NCBI RefSeq assembly: GCF_019112545.1
Contig: NW_025064906.1
Span: forward strand, 183,725-247,724
Length of the DNA: 64,000 bases
From: Guyanagaster necrorhizus
Lineage: Eukaryota > Basidiomycota > Agaricomycetes > Agaricales > Physalacriaceae
Direction: 5' to 3'
Below are positions 1 through 12,241 of the stretch, piece after piece. A model generated the notes under the pieces. It was not told where the DNA came from. It did not search any database and saw only the letters and a list, made by a program, of their open reading frames with translations. Numbering within the stretch: position 1 is the first letter of the stretch; every line of letters starts with the position of its first letter. The translations under genes were made by a program, and so were the position numbers.

Positions 1-2926
1 CCTTCACTGAGTATTTCTCATCTCATGGCTTGTCTCAGAATTTCAGCATGGTAGGCAATTTGATGAACGTCTAGCGCTGCGAAGCCTCATCAATCTCGGC
101 ACTCTAGTTTTCAGGGAGTAACAGTGCTCTGTTCTTGGGAATACTTTGTAGTACGTATCCTTTACCAGTCCCGCTCTTCTTCATATTCACTGCCACAGGA
201 TCACAACAAAGATCAAGCTATCACCAAAGTTCTTGTGGGTGTCGCTTGTCTAAGCTGTTCCTATCCAAGGTTAATTGACCTCTCGCAGGTTTCAGTGGTG
301 TGGTAAGTACGGTCGTATCATGAATTTCCAGTGGCTGTAAAATCACCGCATCTAGCTTTATCGATACACTCCATCAAATTTTCATCACGCATGCCCTTTA
401 TATATACTTGGTGAAGGGATTCTCCGATCCGGCAATAATGCTGCGACTACTTTGGCGAGTTTTTTTTTTTTCATTCTTGATTGCACCTCATTTACGACCC
501 GGCTATAGGAGCTTCCTTTCGCAGGTCGTCCTCACTGTGAGAATCCGCACATTTCTAAAATTTAGCCCATCTCCATTCATCATTTTTCAAGGCGTTTCAA
601 GGGCTTCTTTGCCAGGGGTAGGTGCCTATGTTTCATGTTAGATCATGGCCTCATTCATCGCCGTTAGCTTTTTTACATGGAGAGTATGGATAGGCACGTA
701 TTTGATTTCTGTGAATGAAACTCGTGCTTGCTGATGACGTACTCCAGCGAGCCAGAAGAACAAGCCTTTGAGTGCCATAATTGTGAGGGTAAATATGTAC
801 ACCTCTGGCTTTGTATTGACTCGGTGCAGGCAGCTCTAGTAGCCGGAAACTTTGTGGTCACTCTTTGCAAGTAATTTTCTAGCAAATGTTTTTCTGGGCT
901 TTGACGCTTTCCTTTTGAAGATTATTTTGGTAGAAGGTGGGCTTCTTTTCGAGTGCATGTCCGTCGATACTCATGCAGGATATAGTGTCCACTTCAAGTC
1001 ATTAGCAGAGCTCTTGCAACAAAAGGTATCATCGATCCGCGCTACTTCGACGTTGCTTGATCCCCTGCGTAGGACACTGCAATGCTGCTAGCCATCGGAT
1101 ATAGCGCCAACCTCGTACGTTTGCCGTAATTCTCTATGACGACGTCCCGACGCTTTTGTAGCTCATCACAGTGTCCCTCCTTTTCATTGACTTCAGAAAG
1201 ACGACCTCAGGTGAACAGTGAGCTACCATGTTCACTGTTCGAGAGTTAGTACTGATCTCTGTTCATAAAGAACGAACCGCGTTGTCGACAAATTCAAGTC
1301 GTGTGTCATGAACAGCGGCTTGTTGATAAGGTGCCCATAATGACATTGAGTTTTGCGTTCCGCACAAAGCTCATATAAGCCAAGCCTCGTCGGGGTCTTT
1401 TGTTTTGTTACAGAGGTATATTGAATATCCTTCTTTTTGTCCGCGATTTTTCACGCTCGTATAGGCTGCTTGGCCCCAATCTCTGCTTTCTGCTGCAATG
1501 TACACCCTTCTTTGTCGAAGTACGTCTTGCTTTTTTCTTTTCTTCGCAGTACGGAACTGACTGTGCCCTTAGTGTATAGTGTTTCTGTCTTGGTAAGAAA
1601 TGATGATGTTGAAAGTCAATTCGGTTTAATAGACACGATCCTAGGCCATCTTGAATTCGCGGAAGCAACTTGGGTCTTCGAGTTCAAACAAGCAGAGTTC
1701 GTCTAAGGAAATTATGCCAAATGGATCCCGTAGACCTCGTATCCAAGTCGCCAGGGTGACTACTTCTTTTTATTTCGTGCTTCAGTCTGCTCATGGAAGG
1801 TTAGCCCGGTGAACTCGCGATTCATGTAGAATGCGATACACAGATGCAATACGACAACATGGAGTCACCGGCACGTCCACTTCCCATCTGCTTTTCTCAG
1901 CTCACTTACGAATATCTATAGCAAAGTCATAAGGAGGGAGAGACGTTTGAGCTGACACCCTTTCCCAGGAATAAATAACTTTATCCGGCTGTTAGCATCC
2001 TTTCTTCCTCGCTGTATCTGATGTTAGAACGGCGGACGGGTATGCAATATAAATATGGTGCATCTGCTTCCTCAACTAAGAATGCCTGAGCCTGGCCTCA
2101 TTCAATGTAAGGTCAGTAGGCACGTACAACGCAAATCTCTCAGTTGGAGTATGCAGAAACAAAACCGTGGCTAGAGAAGTGGTCCATGTAGTGCGGTCCT
2201 CATGGGCACTTTACAGCAGTTCATAAAAAAGCTGATGGGGAAAGGACAACTTTCTCATTTTCAACAGAGTTATACCTTTCCGGCTTTTTCAAACGATAAG
2301 TAGCTTTTCCTTCTGCGCATTTCTCTCGAAGTCTTGGTCTTCATCGATGCATCACCGGTCTTTCGTTTCACGCTCCCTAGATCCTGATCATCTATCCGAT
2401 AAGCAATTATATAAAACACAGCCAAAGAACTGCAGATTTCGCTGATTTTGATGATACACCGCAGATGTGATGGTAATGATCCCTGTAATGCAAGACTAAA
2501 CGCCGAGAGGTGGGCATTAGGCAAGGAATACCATTTAGGAGTGAACTTTCTCCCCGCGCACAGCCAGAGCTATATATGCATTACATACATTCAGAATGTA
2601 TTCAAAGAGTCAGTATGGTCCTTACATCGAGGGTAGCGGGCCTTGCCGCTTGTCGGCCGGCCTTAGTTAGTGGACTTTGAAAATAGAAATGATGGTGCGG
2701 GCAACGGCAAAAGCTATTGGCCTTCAAGATGATCAAGGTGATAATCAATGCCCCTCAACAGTAATAATTTCGTTAACATCTCAATCCTGTTCATCTCGCC
2801 GATATACTAGGACCTTTCAGCTGATACTATTTTGTTCCGTGGTATGCTATTAAGCCCTCTCTGTCCTTGTTCTATTAAAAGGGACTTCGTTCCAATACCA
2901 AAACACCATCCACGAATTCCATCGAC
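1..2926. other. Left flank, no gene recognised
   Basis: CpG content is ordinary and several short open frames of 60-90 codons exist on both strands. None continues through plausible splice sites into a recognisable protein. The last 50 bases or so before 2,927 would be the 5' leader of the following gene. I see no RNA gene or repeat here. Confidence 0.4.
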
Positions 2927-4284
2927 ATGTCGAGAGGAACACAACCTCCTGACCTCTCAAGTGATGATGTTCAGACAATATTCGAGGCAATAAATGTTTT
3001 TCTAGACGAAACCATACTCTATGCATTTTGCTCTGGTATGTCTTTCCGAATAGCGCTCGTCGAATAAATTCGATTTAAACCATGCGTAGGAATTTATACG
3101 GGCGTCATCGTTGTCACTATGTGGAGCATTTGTCAGTTCAATCTCAATTACTACTGGCACTTACCTGCCGTCGCTAACATGATGGCGCAGTATCTGCGAA
3201 GACCACTTCACACAGACTCATGGGGAGCTATGCTATGATAATTGTCATTCTGACCCTTTATGTCCTGGACATGATATCCTTCTCGTTCTACTGGCATTTT
3301 CTCTGGCACACTTTGGTAGATGAGGGCTGGAATTTTTGGACCGAGTTTCTAGAACTCCAGATGAACACTCCTACGTCCGTGAGGGTGTTGTGGATTACAA
3401 GTGTAACCGGAGGAATCAGCACTATTCTCGCCGACATGTCAATGGTTCGTCATCTTTGACCACTCCTTTTGCATGCAAAACTAAATGGCTTGTAGATTTG
3501 GAGATGCTAGACCGTGTGGGGACGGAGATGGTTAATCGTCCTTCTCCCCATTCTCTGCTCTCTTGCTGGAACAGGTATGCATACGTGCCAGAATTCTTCT
3601 TCCATCCCAATGCTCATAGATGATGAAGCTTCGAAGGTCATGCATGCATATCTTCAGTTGCACGACACATTCAGCAATGTTCAGAATGCTGAGACCTATG
3701 CTAGTCTAGCGACATGGACTATTGCCTATCTATCTCTATGTCTGTCAACAACGATGCTCTCCACGGTTCTCATCATATTTCGGATCCTTACTGTTTGCAG
3801 GACAATGCACGGAGGGACGGGTCTCCGGTCATATAAAGGTGCCCTGGAGATCCTTGTGGAATCATTTTTGCTCTCCTCCACCATTAAGCTAGTATACATA
3901 ACACTTGTGGTTCGTGACAGCACGGGAGGGGAATATGTCGACATTCTATCTGGTGTAGCAAAAGTACGTTTTCTTCCTTCATTTGGCCACCAAGCAATCA
4001 TGCTCGCATTATTACAGGGAATAGCACCTACACTCATCGTTGGACGAGTTGCTTCGGGACATGCTCGCCCAGACGATTCTTGGAGCGTAAGCATCGCGTC
4101 ATCGCTTCGTTTCGGAGGTCATCCCGCCAACCAGAGTCACGGTAGTAGTACGGATGAAGAAGTTGGCGGGAGTTACCTCGATGATTATGAACATAGAAAT
4201 CGCACTAGCAGCGAAGTTCCTGGAGGCCAAAATGAGCCATCAGAAGGATCCGTAGCAGCAGATGGAAGTACGACGGAGAATTAA
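2927..4284 (+). CDS. Basidiomycete multi-pass membrane protein, possibly broken by one stop codon
   Basis: Six exons can be joined from the ATG at 2,927, with introns near 3,036-3,089, 3,136-3,190, 3,445-3,495, 3,575-3,619 and 3,964-4,017. The product has about six or seven hydrophobic segments and a hydrophilic, Ser/Thr-rich tail. Its layout is that of the very common basidiomycete seven-helix proteins of unknown function: an aromatic-rich segment, the signature IWRC-x-TVWGRRW, a FRILTVCR loop, then GIAPTLIVGRV after the last intron. In the most natural splicing the codon after IWRC is TAG, where this family has Tyr or Trp. An alternative acceptor at that TAG (gatgctag, then ACCGTG) would remove the stop together with four signature residues. 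The 45-base fourth intron is a multiple of three, so retaining it also keeps the frame. Function unknown; location presumably a cellular membrane. Confidence 0.6.
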
Positions 4285-5465
4285 TTTTACGCATTGGACT
4301 TGGAAGTTGGCGTCGATCATCGCCAGGCTGTTTTTGTTCGAACAGGTCTCTCCTGACTATTATCACTACCTCTCCACCTTCATAAATATTAGTAGATATG
4401 GCTGCTGTGTTTCACTCTCGGGTTTAATGCCTACGTATGTATTTCCTTGTCCCTCAGATAATTCCATGAGGAAGTCCGAATATCAAGCACAAACAAACTG
4501 ATGATGACTCGCATGGAGCTTTCGAACACTAAGGAGAAGATACACTTGGTCTAGGCCACCTGGACTAAACATTAGGCAGCATAGCAACTCGATAAGATGA
4601 TTCACAGCAGTAAAGGCACGGGATACATTTGCTTTGATTCCCATACCCTGACGTCATTCTTCCGAAGTTCGATTGTGTAGAACGGCAAAACGAATGCATC
4701 GTGCGTTCCTGCGGAATTTGATGAAAAGGTGCACTTCTGGGGCATACGAATATATATTCCCGTTTGGCTTGATAACAACGTCCGAACAAGCTCGATTAAT
4801 CATGCTCTGAAAAAGCGTTTATGGACCCTCGCTTTCCTAGACAGTGGCAGTGAACCTTAGACCACCATTATTCGGAGAAGACTTCCCTTTGGCTATCTTA
4901 CAGATCCAGTCACTTCGAGTTCTTGGGCACCTCGGATAGGGACATGTAGTTTTTAGATCTGAGTATATGTGTGAGGCTGAGATGGAAATTTGTGCCCATG
5001 CATCGCACCATGCTTCATGGATCTGCGTTTTGACTAGCTCTGACCCCTATGGATGCAAGGTTGCCAATCGAATGACGAATCAAAGCTACTTTGGCGACGC
5101 ATCGTGAGATCTGTGTATACTGGAGACACCAGGAAAGAGACTGACCAAAGACGTCAACTTTCATGTATAAGCCAGTTCGCTCCAAGTATCCCAAAATTGT
5201 TATCGCCAAAATCCTAGGGCGTCTGCATCATCGGAACGAAATATTGTGATAACAATGCCTCATCCGCCTCAGCTTCGATCTCATATACCGGAATGAACTT
5301 GTGAACCTACGGTCACCACGGGTCATGCTCCAACGTCCTATTTTGCCAATTCATCGTCATGCAGTACTCAATATGAGCTGGGAACCAACCGGCGTGAGTG
5401 AATACCAAAGAGTGGGACTTAGCGTACATTCGGTAGTTATGGATAGGTCTACCCAGAACTGAACA
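4285..5465. other. Intergenic, nothing recognised
   Basis: Short frames occur on both strands, the longest about 79 codons. None shows a motif or convincing splice structure. The 5' part probably includes the 3' untranslated region of the membrane protein gene. CpG content is ordinary. Confidence 0.35.
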
Positions 5466-5723
5466 GATCCGAGTGTCAGAAGGAGGCGGTATAGAACGGA
5501 TTTCGCAGACATATTTTGCAAGCTATTCGACGATGATCTTTTTGGATTCGTCCCGGAGATCAGGCCAGATGGTAGCCAGGCACTCCCCTGGTATAAGTTG
5601 CACAACGATATAATTAAGCCTCTTCCACCGAAAGTACAGCCAGACTTTAGGAACCGGAACCGACCAAGTTTTGATTTGAATACTGATTTTCCACCTAAGA
5701 AATCTTTGATGGAGGCGCCATAG
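5466..5723 (+). CDS. Doubtful terminal exon of an unknown protein
   Basis: A plus-strand frame runs from a possible acceptor (gaacag at 5,460-5,465) to a TAG at 5,721-5,723. Its composition is protein-like, rich in Pro, Asp and aromatic residues, with stretches such as LPWYKLHND and PPKKSLMEAP. A consensus donor (gtgagt) lies at about 5,391 after an ATG at 5,370, but the phase of that join does not give this frame, so no complete gene can be built. The minus strand is also open over 5,357-5,794, which weakens the case. I do not recognise the family. This could be a gene relict or chance. From 5,724 to 6,117 I see nothing. Confidence 0.2.
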   Translation, partial: DPSVRRRRYRTDFADIFCKLFDDDLFGFVPEIRPDGSQALPWYKLHNDIIKPLPPKVQPDFRNRNRPSFDLNTDFPPKKSLMEAP

Positions 5724-6117
5724 CGGATGATTCTTCTGGCGTCGCAAGTGCCTCTGAAGTCAACTCTGTGCATCAGGAGGCGCACGGAGTCCAAAGTAGT
5801 CGATAATGAGGATAAACGTGTTCATGCTCAGGTTGGTTGCAGTGGGGAAACGGCACGGCGTTTACCGGCGTCATTCAGTAACATTGTCCCTCACGAAATC
5901 CCAGGCTTAAGCATGAAAATAAGTTATGAAGTGCTCAAGAAAACATACTTAACTTACAAGGATAAAGAATGGGAATGCAGAAGGATTTACAAACCAAGGC
6001 CTAGACCAAAAATAATTACACATTACCAAATGTTCTGTCAAAAACTGAAATAAAACCGTTCTCATGACAAGAATAACTAGCAAAAATAATCATACAAATG
6101 CGTTTCTTTCCCAAGGC

Positions 6118-9100
6118 TCAAGCACTATGTCTTCTGAATTCCAAGCTCGTGCGATACAAGCCTTGAATGGATGCCAAGGCCTGCCCAACATCAGGCCTCT
6201 CCTGCGGATCATCCGCCCAGCAACGCTGAATAAAATCCCACTGTGCGTTGGTGACGAAGGATGGCGCAGGCCGCCGCGGTTTCTTGCCGTTATGCAGCTC
6301 GATAACAACCTGGGCGTCCGTGCGGACATAATGGTACGGGATGCGGCCTGACAAGATCTGGGAATGTCCCGGTTAGATTGACTTGGATGGGTAGCTCCAC
6401 TCACTTCTAGAGTAACGCTGCCGAAAGAGTATATATCACTCATAGTTGTGAGTGATGTCACCCTATCGTCCTCATCGTCTCCCAGGAGAATTTTGAACAA
6501 CGAGGCGTCGGCCCAGCGCACAGCTCCGCTGACTCCGGACGTCATGCAAGATGTCCCGTCAAACTCAGCGACAATACTTGACAATCCAAAGTCTCCCAGG
6601 AGCGCCTTCCCTTGATCGTTAATCAAAACGTTCGACTAAAAACCCACCCAGGTTGAATTAATCCCCCACTGAAGAGCAATAGACTGTCTTCACGTACCCC
6701 GGTAAGATCTCCATGTACAATGTTGAAAGAATGTACTAGATTGTGAAAATTAATAATAGCAATAGGCCTCGCAGACTAACTCACAATATTTTAACCCTTC
6801 TACTACCCCGCACAACTACAAGATAATTAGCGCTGTACAGCTTCGAAGGGAGACATTGAAACCCCACAAGCTGTAAACGATCTGTCATGGAAAGGAGATC
6901 TCCGCATCGTTCCATGTACTGGGTTACGCACCCATTATCCAACCATGGGCAGATCATAGCGTCGTATCGACCAAAATCTGATACAACCCCAAGTAACGGA
7001 AGGATATTCGGGTGATCCAACTTTTTCCACATGTTCAGTTCCCTCAAAAGCCGCTGGACGTAAAATTAACAGCGCTGAATAAATAGTTCGAGAAATAGAT
7101 AAACACCCACCAACTTCATCTTCTCTTTCATCTCCGGGTTGTCTCCGCCGGAGCGCAGAACTTTGATGGCGACCTGTGACAAAAGTTAGATTTATACGAG
7201 ATGAAAGGAATTTACCTTACCGTTCGTTCGCGTAGTCCGTCCATCCATAATCCTTTCCATACATCGGAGAATCCTCCGTGGGCTTCAGGGAATCGGCCTT
7301 TTCGCGTGACTTTGCCAGTCAAATCCAGTAAGATTGTTGGATCATGCTCATCGACTGCACCGAGGACGTCATAAAGGGTGTTTTATTCTTGAAAAAAGAT
7401 GTACTCACGAGTATCCAATTCCGGAGGTGGTGTAGGTGGCGGATCGAAATGTAGGCCCAGAGGAGTAAAATGGGTCTCCTCCGATAAAGGGCTTATGGGG
7501 ACATCTGAAGTGCCGTTGAAGAGAGTAGGTAACAAGCCTGGGCTCAACAGAATATCGTTGTTCCCAAAATTTTGGCGGATCAATGATGAAGACTCTGATT
7601 GAGGTCCTTTACGGGCAATGATACTCCATGGTCTAGGATGCGATCTCCGTCGTCCGCCAGCATCTTCATCTTCTGTTCAAAATGTAATTAAGCCAGTCTC
7701 GGATCTATGAAACGAACATGACATACCAGAAAGGAGAGAGACATTATCAAGACTATCCCTGGAGCACGACTCGTCAACGATGGCTTCAGCGAAGAGTCCC
7801 AGCATCGAGCACCATTGCTCATTCTGAGAGGAACAGATCGTGTTGAACTCCAAAACACGGGCGTCTGTCCATTCAACTGAAAAGGATTGAGGACCTGTAA
7901 TACAGACCATGTCAAGAGCGCTAGTCGGAATAGCATGGACGAGATTTAAGAATGACTTCTCCCTCAGCCCAGGACCCAACTCCCATGCTTTAGTGGGATA
8001 TTGCGCTGGCAGGCGATCCCCCGCACCATCCAAGCAGCACAAGAGCATCGTTTCGAACAAGAAGACGGCGTATCGTACTCCTGAGGCCTCCACGAGGACA
8101 TCATCGAGAAGAAGAGACCCGAGGGAACCGGGGTCGATCTCACTGTCCCAGAAGTATGCCCGCGCCTTGAGGATCTGCGTGGCCCGCATCGAACGTATCT
8201 GTCGACTCATCTCATCGATGGTATCCGATGACTCGCGCATTCGAAAGACGACGGTACATAGAGAATCATAAGACGGATGTTCGGCTGGGGAAGACACCTG
8301 CAAGATCGCAGTGAGGAAAAACCAGTACTCGGAAATTCTGGAAGGTAGTTGGCTGAGAATGTTGAGAAGGGTCTGAGCATGAATCTTTAGCGCCGGATCA
8401 AGGAGGTGCAGCTGATTCCGGAGGAACTCGAACATGGGGAGGTAGTTTACGCATATGGACCGATACGCGCTGCTCGTTCTCGTTTTGAACGATATATGTT
8501 CCGAGTTGAACATTACAGTCCAGTTCTCCAGCCAAGGAGCAGTGACGACATTCTCCAAGAAAGATAGGACTCTATCGTGATATTCACGTAGATGGGTACG
8601 ATTGATGAGAAGGCACTCTAGGGCTGGATCAACCAAGCCTGTCGTTTCTGACATCATCAATACAGATTCCTATCAATGCAATGTTAATAAGTGATAGACA
8701 TCTACATGTGAAGCTGGCGCAACGTACCGAAACCATACCCAAGTTGCACACATGAGCCCGCTCAGTATCCAGCAAATTTTGCACAAAAGCTTGGCGCTGA
8801 TACTGCGACCGGTAAGGAACGACGAATAGTCCTGGATAGGACCCTTGTAATGCGCACAGAATGCTCTGTACTGTTTTCAACACCTGTCGCATACAATGAG
8901 GAAGACTATAGTTATACATAAACCACCCACATACCTTCGCAAACCCAGGATTCGACCTCCCAAACATATCATCAACACGAATGACCTCCCCATATGGGAG
9001 TAAGCCCCGTATCTCCAGCAGGCGCACATGATCAATGAACTTTGCAAAGAACGCGACTCGCTCGTCCATCGACAGTTCAAACTCAAACGCGACGGGATGA

Positions 9101-9318
9101 TACGGCGGCGACAAGAGGTTCAAGAGTGTACATGATGGCGCCCCCAGCGAGAAACACTCCCACAATATGCGATACGCCTGGTTGGGCTCGCTGCACCGTG
9201 TTTCACGGGCGAACCATGGCTTGAATTCGACAACCAGTAAGAGTCGGCTCAGGATCCGAAAGCTGTCAAGCCGCAGCTGCTCGGAAGGTGCCCTGGGTGG
9301 CGATAAGATACAGCTCAT
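6118..9318 (-). CDS. Cdc24-like RhoGEF fused to a TKL-like protein kinase
   Basis: Eleven exons joined in phase give about 889 residues. Exons, in transcription order: 9318-8935, 8883-8728, 8669-7727, 7672-7409, 7354-7221, 7173-7111, 7053-6868, 6815-6785, 6735-6698, 6635-6405, 6357-6118. All introns are 46-61 bases and GT-AG. The N-terminus resembles the calponin-like region of Cdc24 (CTLLNLLSPP near residue 65, GFAKVLKTVQSIL across intron 1). A RhoGEF (DH) domain follows at about 155-335, beginning LLDTERAHVCNLG, then a PH domain at about 345-490. After a Pro-rich linker comes a kinase domain at about 590-880. It has a glycine loop (GGFSDVWKG), Lys631 in VAIKVL, the catalytic loop HGDLTGSN (Asp730, Asn735) and DFG at 748-750. 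All kinase key residues are present, so it should be active. The inferred role is to activate a Cdc42/Rac-type GTPase and phosphorylate a target in polarity signalling. The C-terminal PB1 domain of Cdc24 is absent; the kinase takes its place. Confidence 0.85.
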
Positions 9319-9859
9319 TCAAGCATACGTGTATATGGGAAAAGAGAGAATGGGGAAGGGCCTATCAGGCGGACAGCCACAAGTAGTACACAGGTAGTAG
9401 CACACTACCCTGCAGGGGCAGCACAGCCTGTGCTTAATCAGACATCGGAAGGAAGTCGGAGGGATTAGTGCTGGATTAGTTCATTGAGTATCCAGTAGCA
9501 TCACAAGCAAGAGAAAGACACATATCTTTGTCGGTGACTCCGAAAATTTTGTGTCATTCCATGTGAATTATTGCTCAGCTGGAATTCCTGGCACCCCAGC
9601 TAACCGCGCAATCAGCAAACGGGAGCATAAAGCAAAAATCATACCTGAGAAAAATAATTGACCAGGTGACCAAGACAAAGTACTGACCTAGTCAGCTCAC
9701 AGTGAAGTAGAGTACAGCATGCATAAATATCATCGGTAATAACAAGACAAATCAAGTGTAAAAGAGTGTAGAGATATGTATCCAACGAAAAAGATAGACA
9801 TACAAAGAGGAGATCCCAGGAATCAATAAGTATATGGAGCAGTAGGTACCACCAAAGGG
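9319..9859. other. Intergenic between two minus-strand genes
   Basis: This 540-base stretch should hold the promoter of the GEF-kinase gene and the 3' region of the UBE2S gene. It is A-rich toward 9,640-9,850. I see no open frame of note and no repeat. Confidence 0.4.
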
Positions 9860-10939
9860 CTACAACCTCTTCAGGGCCTTTTTTCTCTTTTCCGCACCTG
9901 TGACACCGGGCCCGGTGGCGGCTCGCTTCACCGCTTTGGTTCCCGTTACAGGTGTACTCCCCGGTATACCGACCCCAACTTTGGCGACATTCGCGTCGGC
10001 AGTGCCTAAAGGCAAAGGAGAGGTATGCCGTTCTTTGCCGACGGCCGGCGTTCCCAGTTTACCAACAGCGACGTTGGATGGCGACGCTGTCAACGGCCTG
10101 GGGTGAGTCGTCGGAGCCGGAGAGGCTGACTTACGCGTTACAATGGGCAGGGTAGGTACAGATGACACTGCGGATGAGATTGATAGAGGTTTCGCTGGTG
10201 TTGATGAGTCTAGGGCTGGAGATGAAGGGGATAAGGATTCGGTTGTCGCTGCTTCTGAAACCGATGGGGGGTCGAACTCCGCTGGTCGGACGCGTGGTGT
10301 TGCATGAACGCTGGTGATGAGTTTGGCTCGGTCACAATAACTTTGGTAATTCTCCAGCAGAAGCTTGCCGGCCTCCTCGTCAAGCGCTGATTCAGGATTG
10401 GGGTAGATAAGCAGGCACTTGACGGTCACCAATATATGGCCAATGCCGTAGGTTGGTTTCCAATCTTTCTTGAGTGTGTTTACACAAATTTCTCCCGCCG
10501 CGGATACGTTGGGATGAAAGATCTTGGTGGCGAACCAGCCTGCAAGTAAATTCGATAAAACCTTTCGAAGACAAGAGGATAGGCGACGTACATTTGGGTG
10601 GCGCCGCCGGGAACTCTTCTGTAAAATTGAACTTCACCTTAAAGTACCCTCCAGCGTAAGGTGTGCCCTCTGCGACATACAGGTCAGTTTCTGAGCCACC
10701 AGGAGCGTATCTCGAAAAACGCCCAAATACGTAAATGGACTCACCTGGGCCCTCGATGAGACCTACAACGTCTAGCATATCGTCATCACTGATTTGAACG
10801 CGAATTCCTTCTGGTGGACTCTTCTTGAGCTCCAACAGCTCGCGCATGAGACGTCGGAGTGCGGCAGGTGGCACAGACTAGAATGGGCCAAAAATACTAA
10901 GTATTTTGAGAGCATACAGGCAGAACAGTGACGCACCAT
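9860..10939 (-). CDS. UBE2S: Ubiquitin-conjugating enzyme E2 S (APC/C chain-elongating E2)
   Basis: Four exons, 10939-10937, 10877-10745, 10669-10592 and 10539-9860, give about 297 residues. Exon 1 is only the ATG: the first intron (gtgcgt...ctag) follows it directly and exon 2 continues [15 protein letters not shown]. The UBC fold is clear: [17 protein letters not shown], then TKIFHPNV and [12 protein letters not shown] with the catalytic Cys, then [20 protein letters not shown] Ser/Pro/Thr-rich linker follows, and the protein ends in a basic tail with the terminal residues ALKRL. UBE2S proteins end in an Arg/Leu-rich LRRL-type tail that docks on the anaphase-promoting complex, where the enzyme extends Lys11-linked ubiquitin chains. 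The tail match makes UBE2S far more likely than another E2. The linker is longer than in the animal protein (about 222 residues in total in human). Confidence 0.92.
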
Positions 10940-12241
10940 AGCTCTTGACAATAGGGAAAGAGTAGAATGGAGAGGGGTGGCAGTGGTTCAAGTCCAACTC
11001 ACAAACATTACCAAATCAAGGACGTATCGAGGACGTATGTCCTTCCACGTGATCAGCCAGCAAGTAAACCCAAAATGGCAGTCCACCTTCTAAACGGAGA
11101 ATGATCTCCCCCTTTGACGCCAGTCGACTTGGAAGTTCACTCCCTGCTAGTGGGATTGTGAATAACTTTTTGACACGCAGGATGATGAAGTCCTGTGCTC
11201 CACTCACTCACTCACTCCGAGGTACCCGTTCTGGAGAAACAGCAGCAGCCGTTATCAGTGAGTGCACACCGGTCATTTCATTTCATTAACGGATACAGGT
11301 TCTGGATTCACTATAATTACCCTCGTATAATTGAACAAGGAGATCCGTAACTATAAACAGCGGAACAACGCCCTTCCTTGACAACAAAGTCGGGCCATGG
11401 AGACGGTCACCTGACGGTCGCGACACACGTACGCGTCAATATTATATAGGACTTGGCAGTCAGGGGCCAGCAAATCCAGGCCTCATTATAGTTAATAGCG
11501 CTAGGCTTAGCTTTCTCTCGGTGGGAACAATCTATTACGCCGGGGCAAGAGAGCGCCCTTCAAAGATCCTGGTACAGCTGCAACTTTTATTTAGCCTTTG
11601 CCACAACAACCGGAGAGAAAGAGCTGTAGGTAAAGGGCTAAGAATTCATCGAAGACAGCTATGGCGGGCCGCGCGGCTCCGGCTCCCACCTTTATTTGAA
11701 CTTCATTGACAACTTGTGTAATGGCAGAAAAAAAGGGAAATCAACAGTTCTGCGGAATTTCTGTTTGTAGAGGGAATAAAGGCAGCCTTGCTGGTCCCTT
11801 CGGAACTACAGAGCTCTTCTCGAGATCAGTGTGCATCTAGAACCAGGTTGCGTCTCGCCTTCAATTTTCAGATCATAAGTCCATCGTTCCTCGTTTATTT
11901 ACAGAAGGATTCATCAGCTAGAGTATTCGAGCGCCAAATCATGCTTGTAGTCAATACTACCGCCGCTCCATCAAAGAGTCGAAAACTTCGTCAAAGTGTT
12001 TCAAGTTCGCTGCAAAGACACGAGCTGTTCAGTGAAGATCATTCAAAATCAAGAGTACACAAGGCCCCATTCCGACCTCTCGTGACGTTCCTCGGCTTAA
12101 TGTCATAGTGATAAAGCCCTAGCGGAGTGAAGAGCATTCGCTTGCTCCCAAACAGTTCAGCCACATTCACGGCCAGTGAGAATCAAGTTAACAATTTATC
12201 CCAGACGCTCACAGTTCCTGCACGCTCATCCCCGCTTCGCC
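10940..12241. other. Intergenic, no gene recognised
   Basis: The UBE2S promoter should lie at the left end. Open frames at 11,101-11,289, 11,521-11,709 and 11,788-12,108 have no recognisable motif or splice partners. CpG content is ordinary, and I see no transposon termini. Confidence 0.35.

Noticed and set aside
5357..5794. A 145-codon minus-strand open frame
   Set aside because: No motif, no splice partners; the plus strand in the same place looks slightly more protein-like, and both may be chance.
10085..10133. A possible 37-base intron (gtaagt...cag) in the last UBE2S exon
   Set aside because: Splicing it would run into a stop almost at once and lose the conserved ALKRL end; the unspliced frame ends correctly.
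9900..10155. Plus-strand frames opposite the UBE2S linker
   Set aside because: Antisense shadows of a Pro/Ser-rich coding region.
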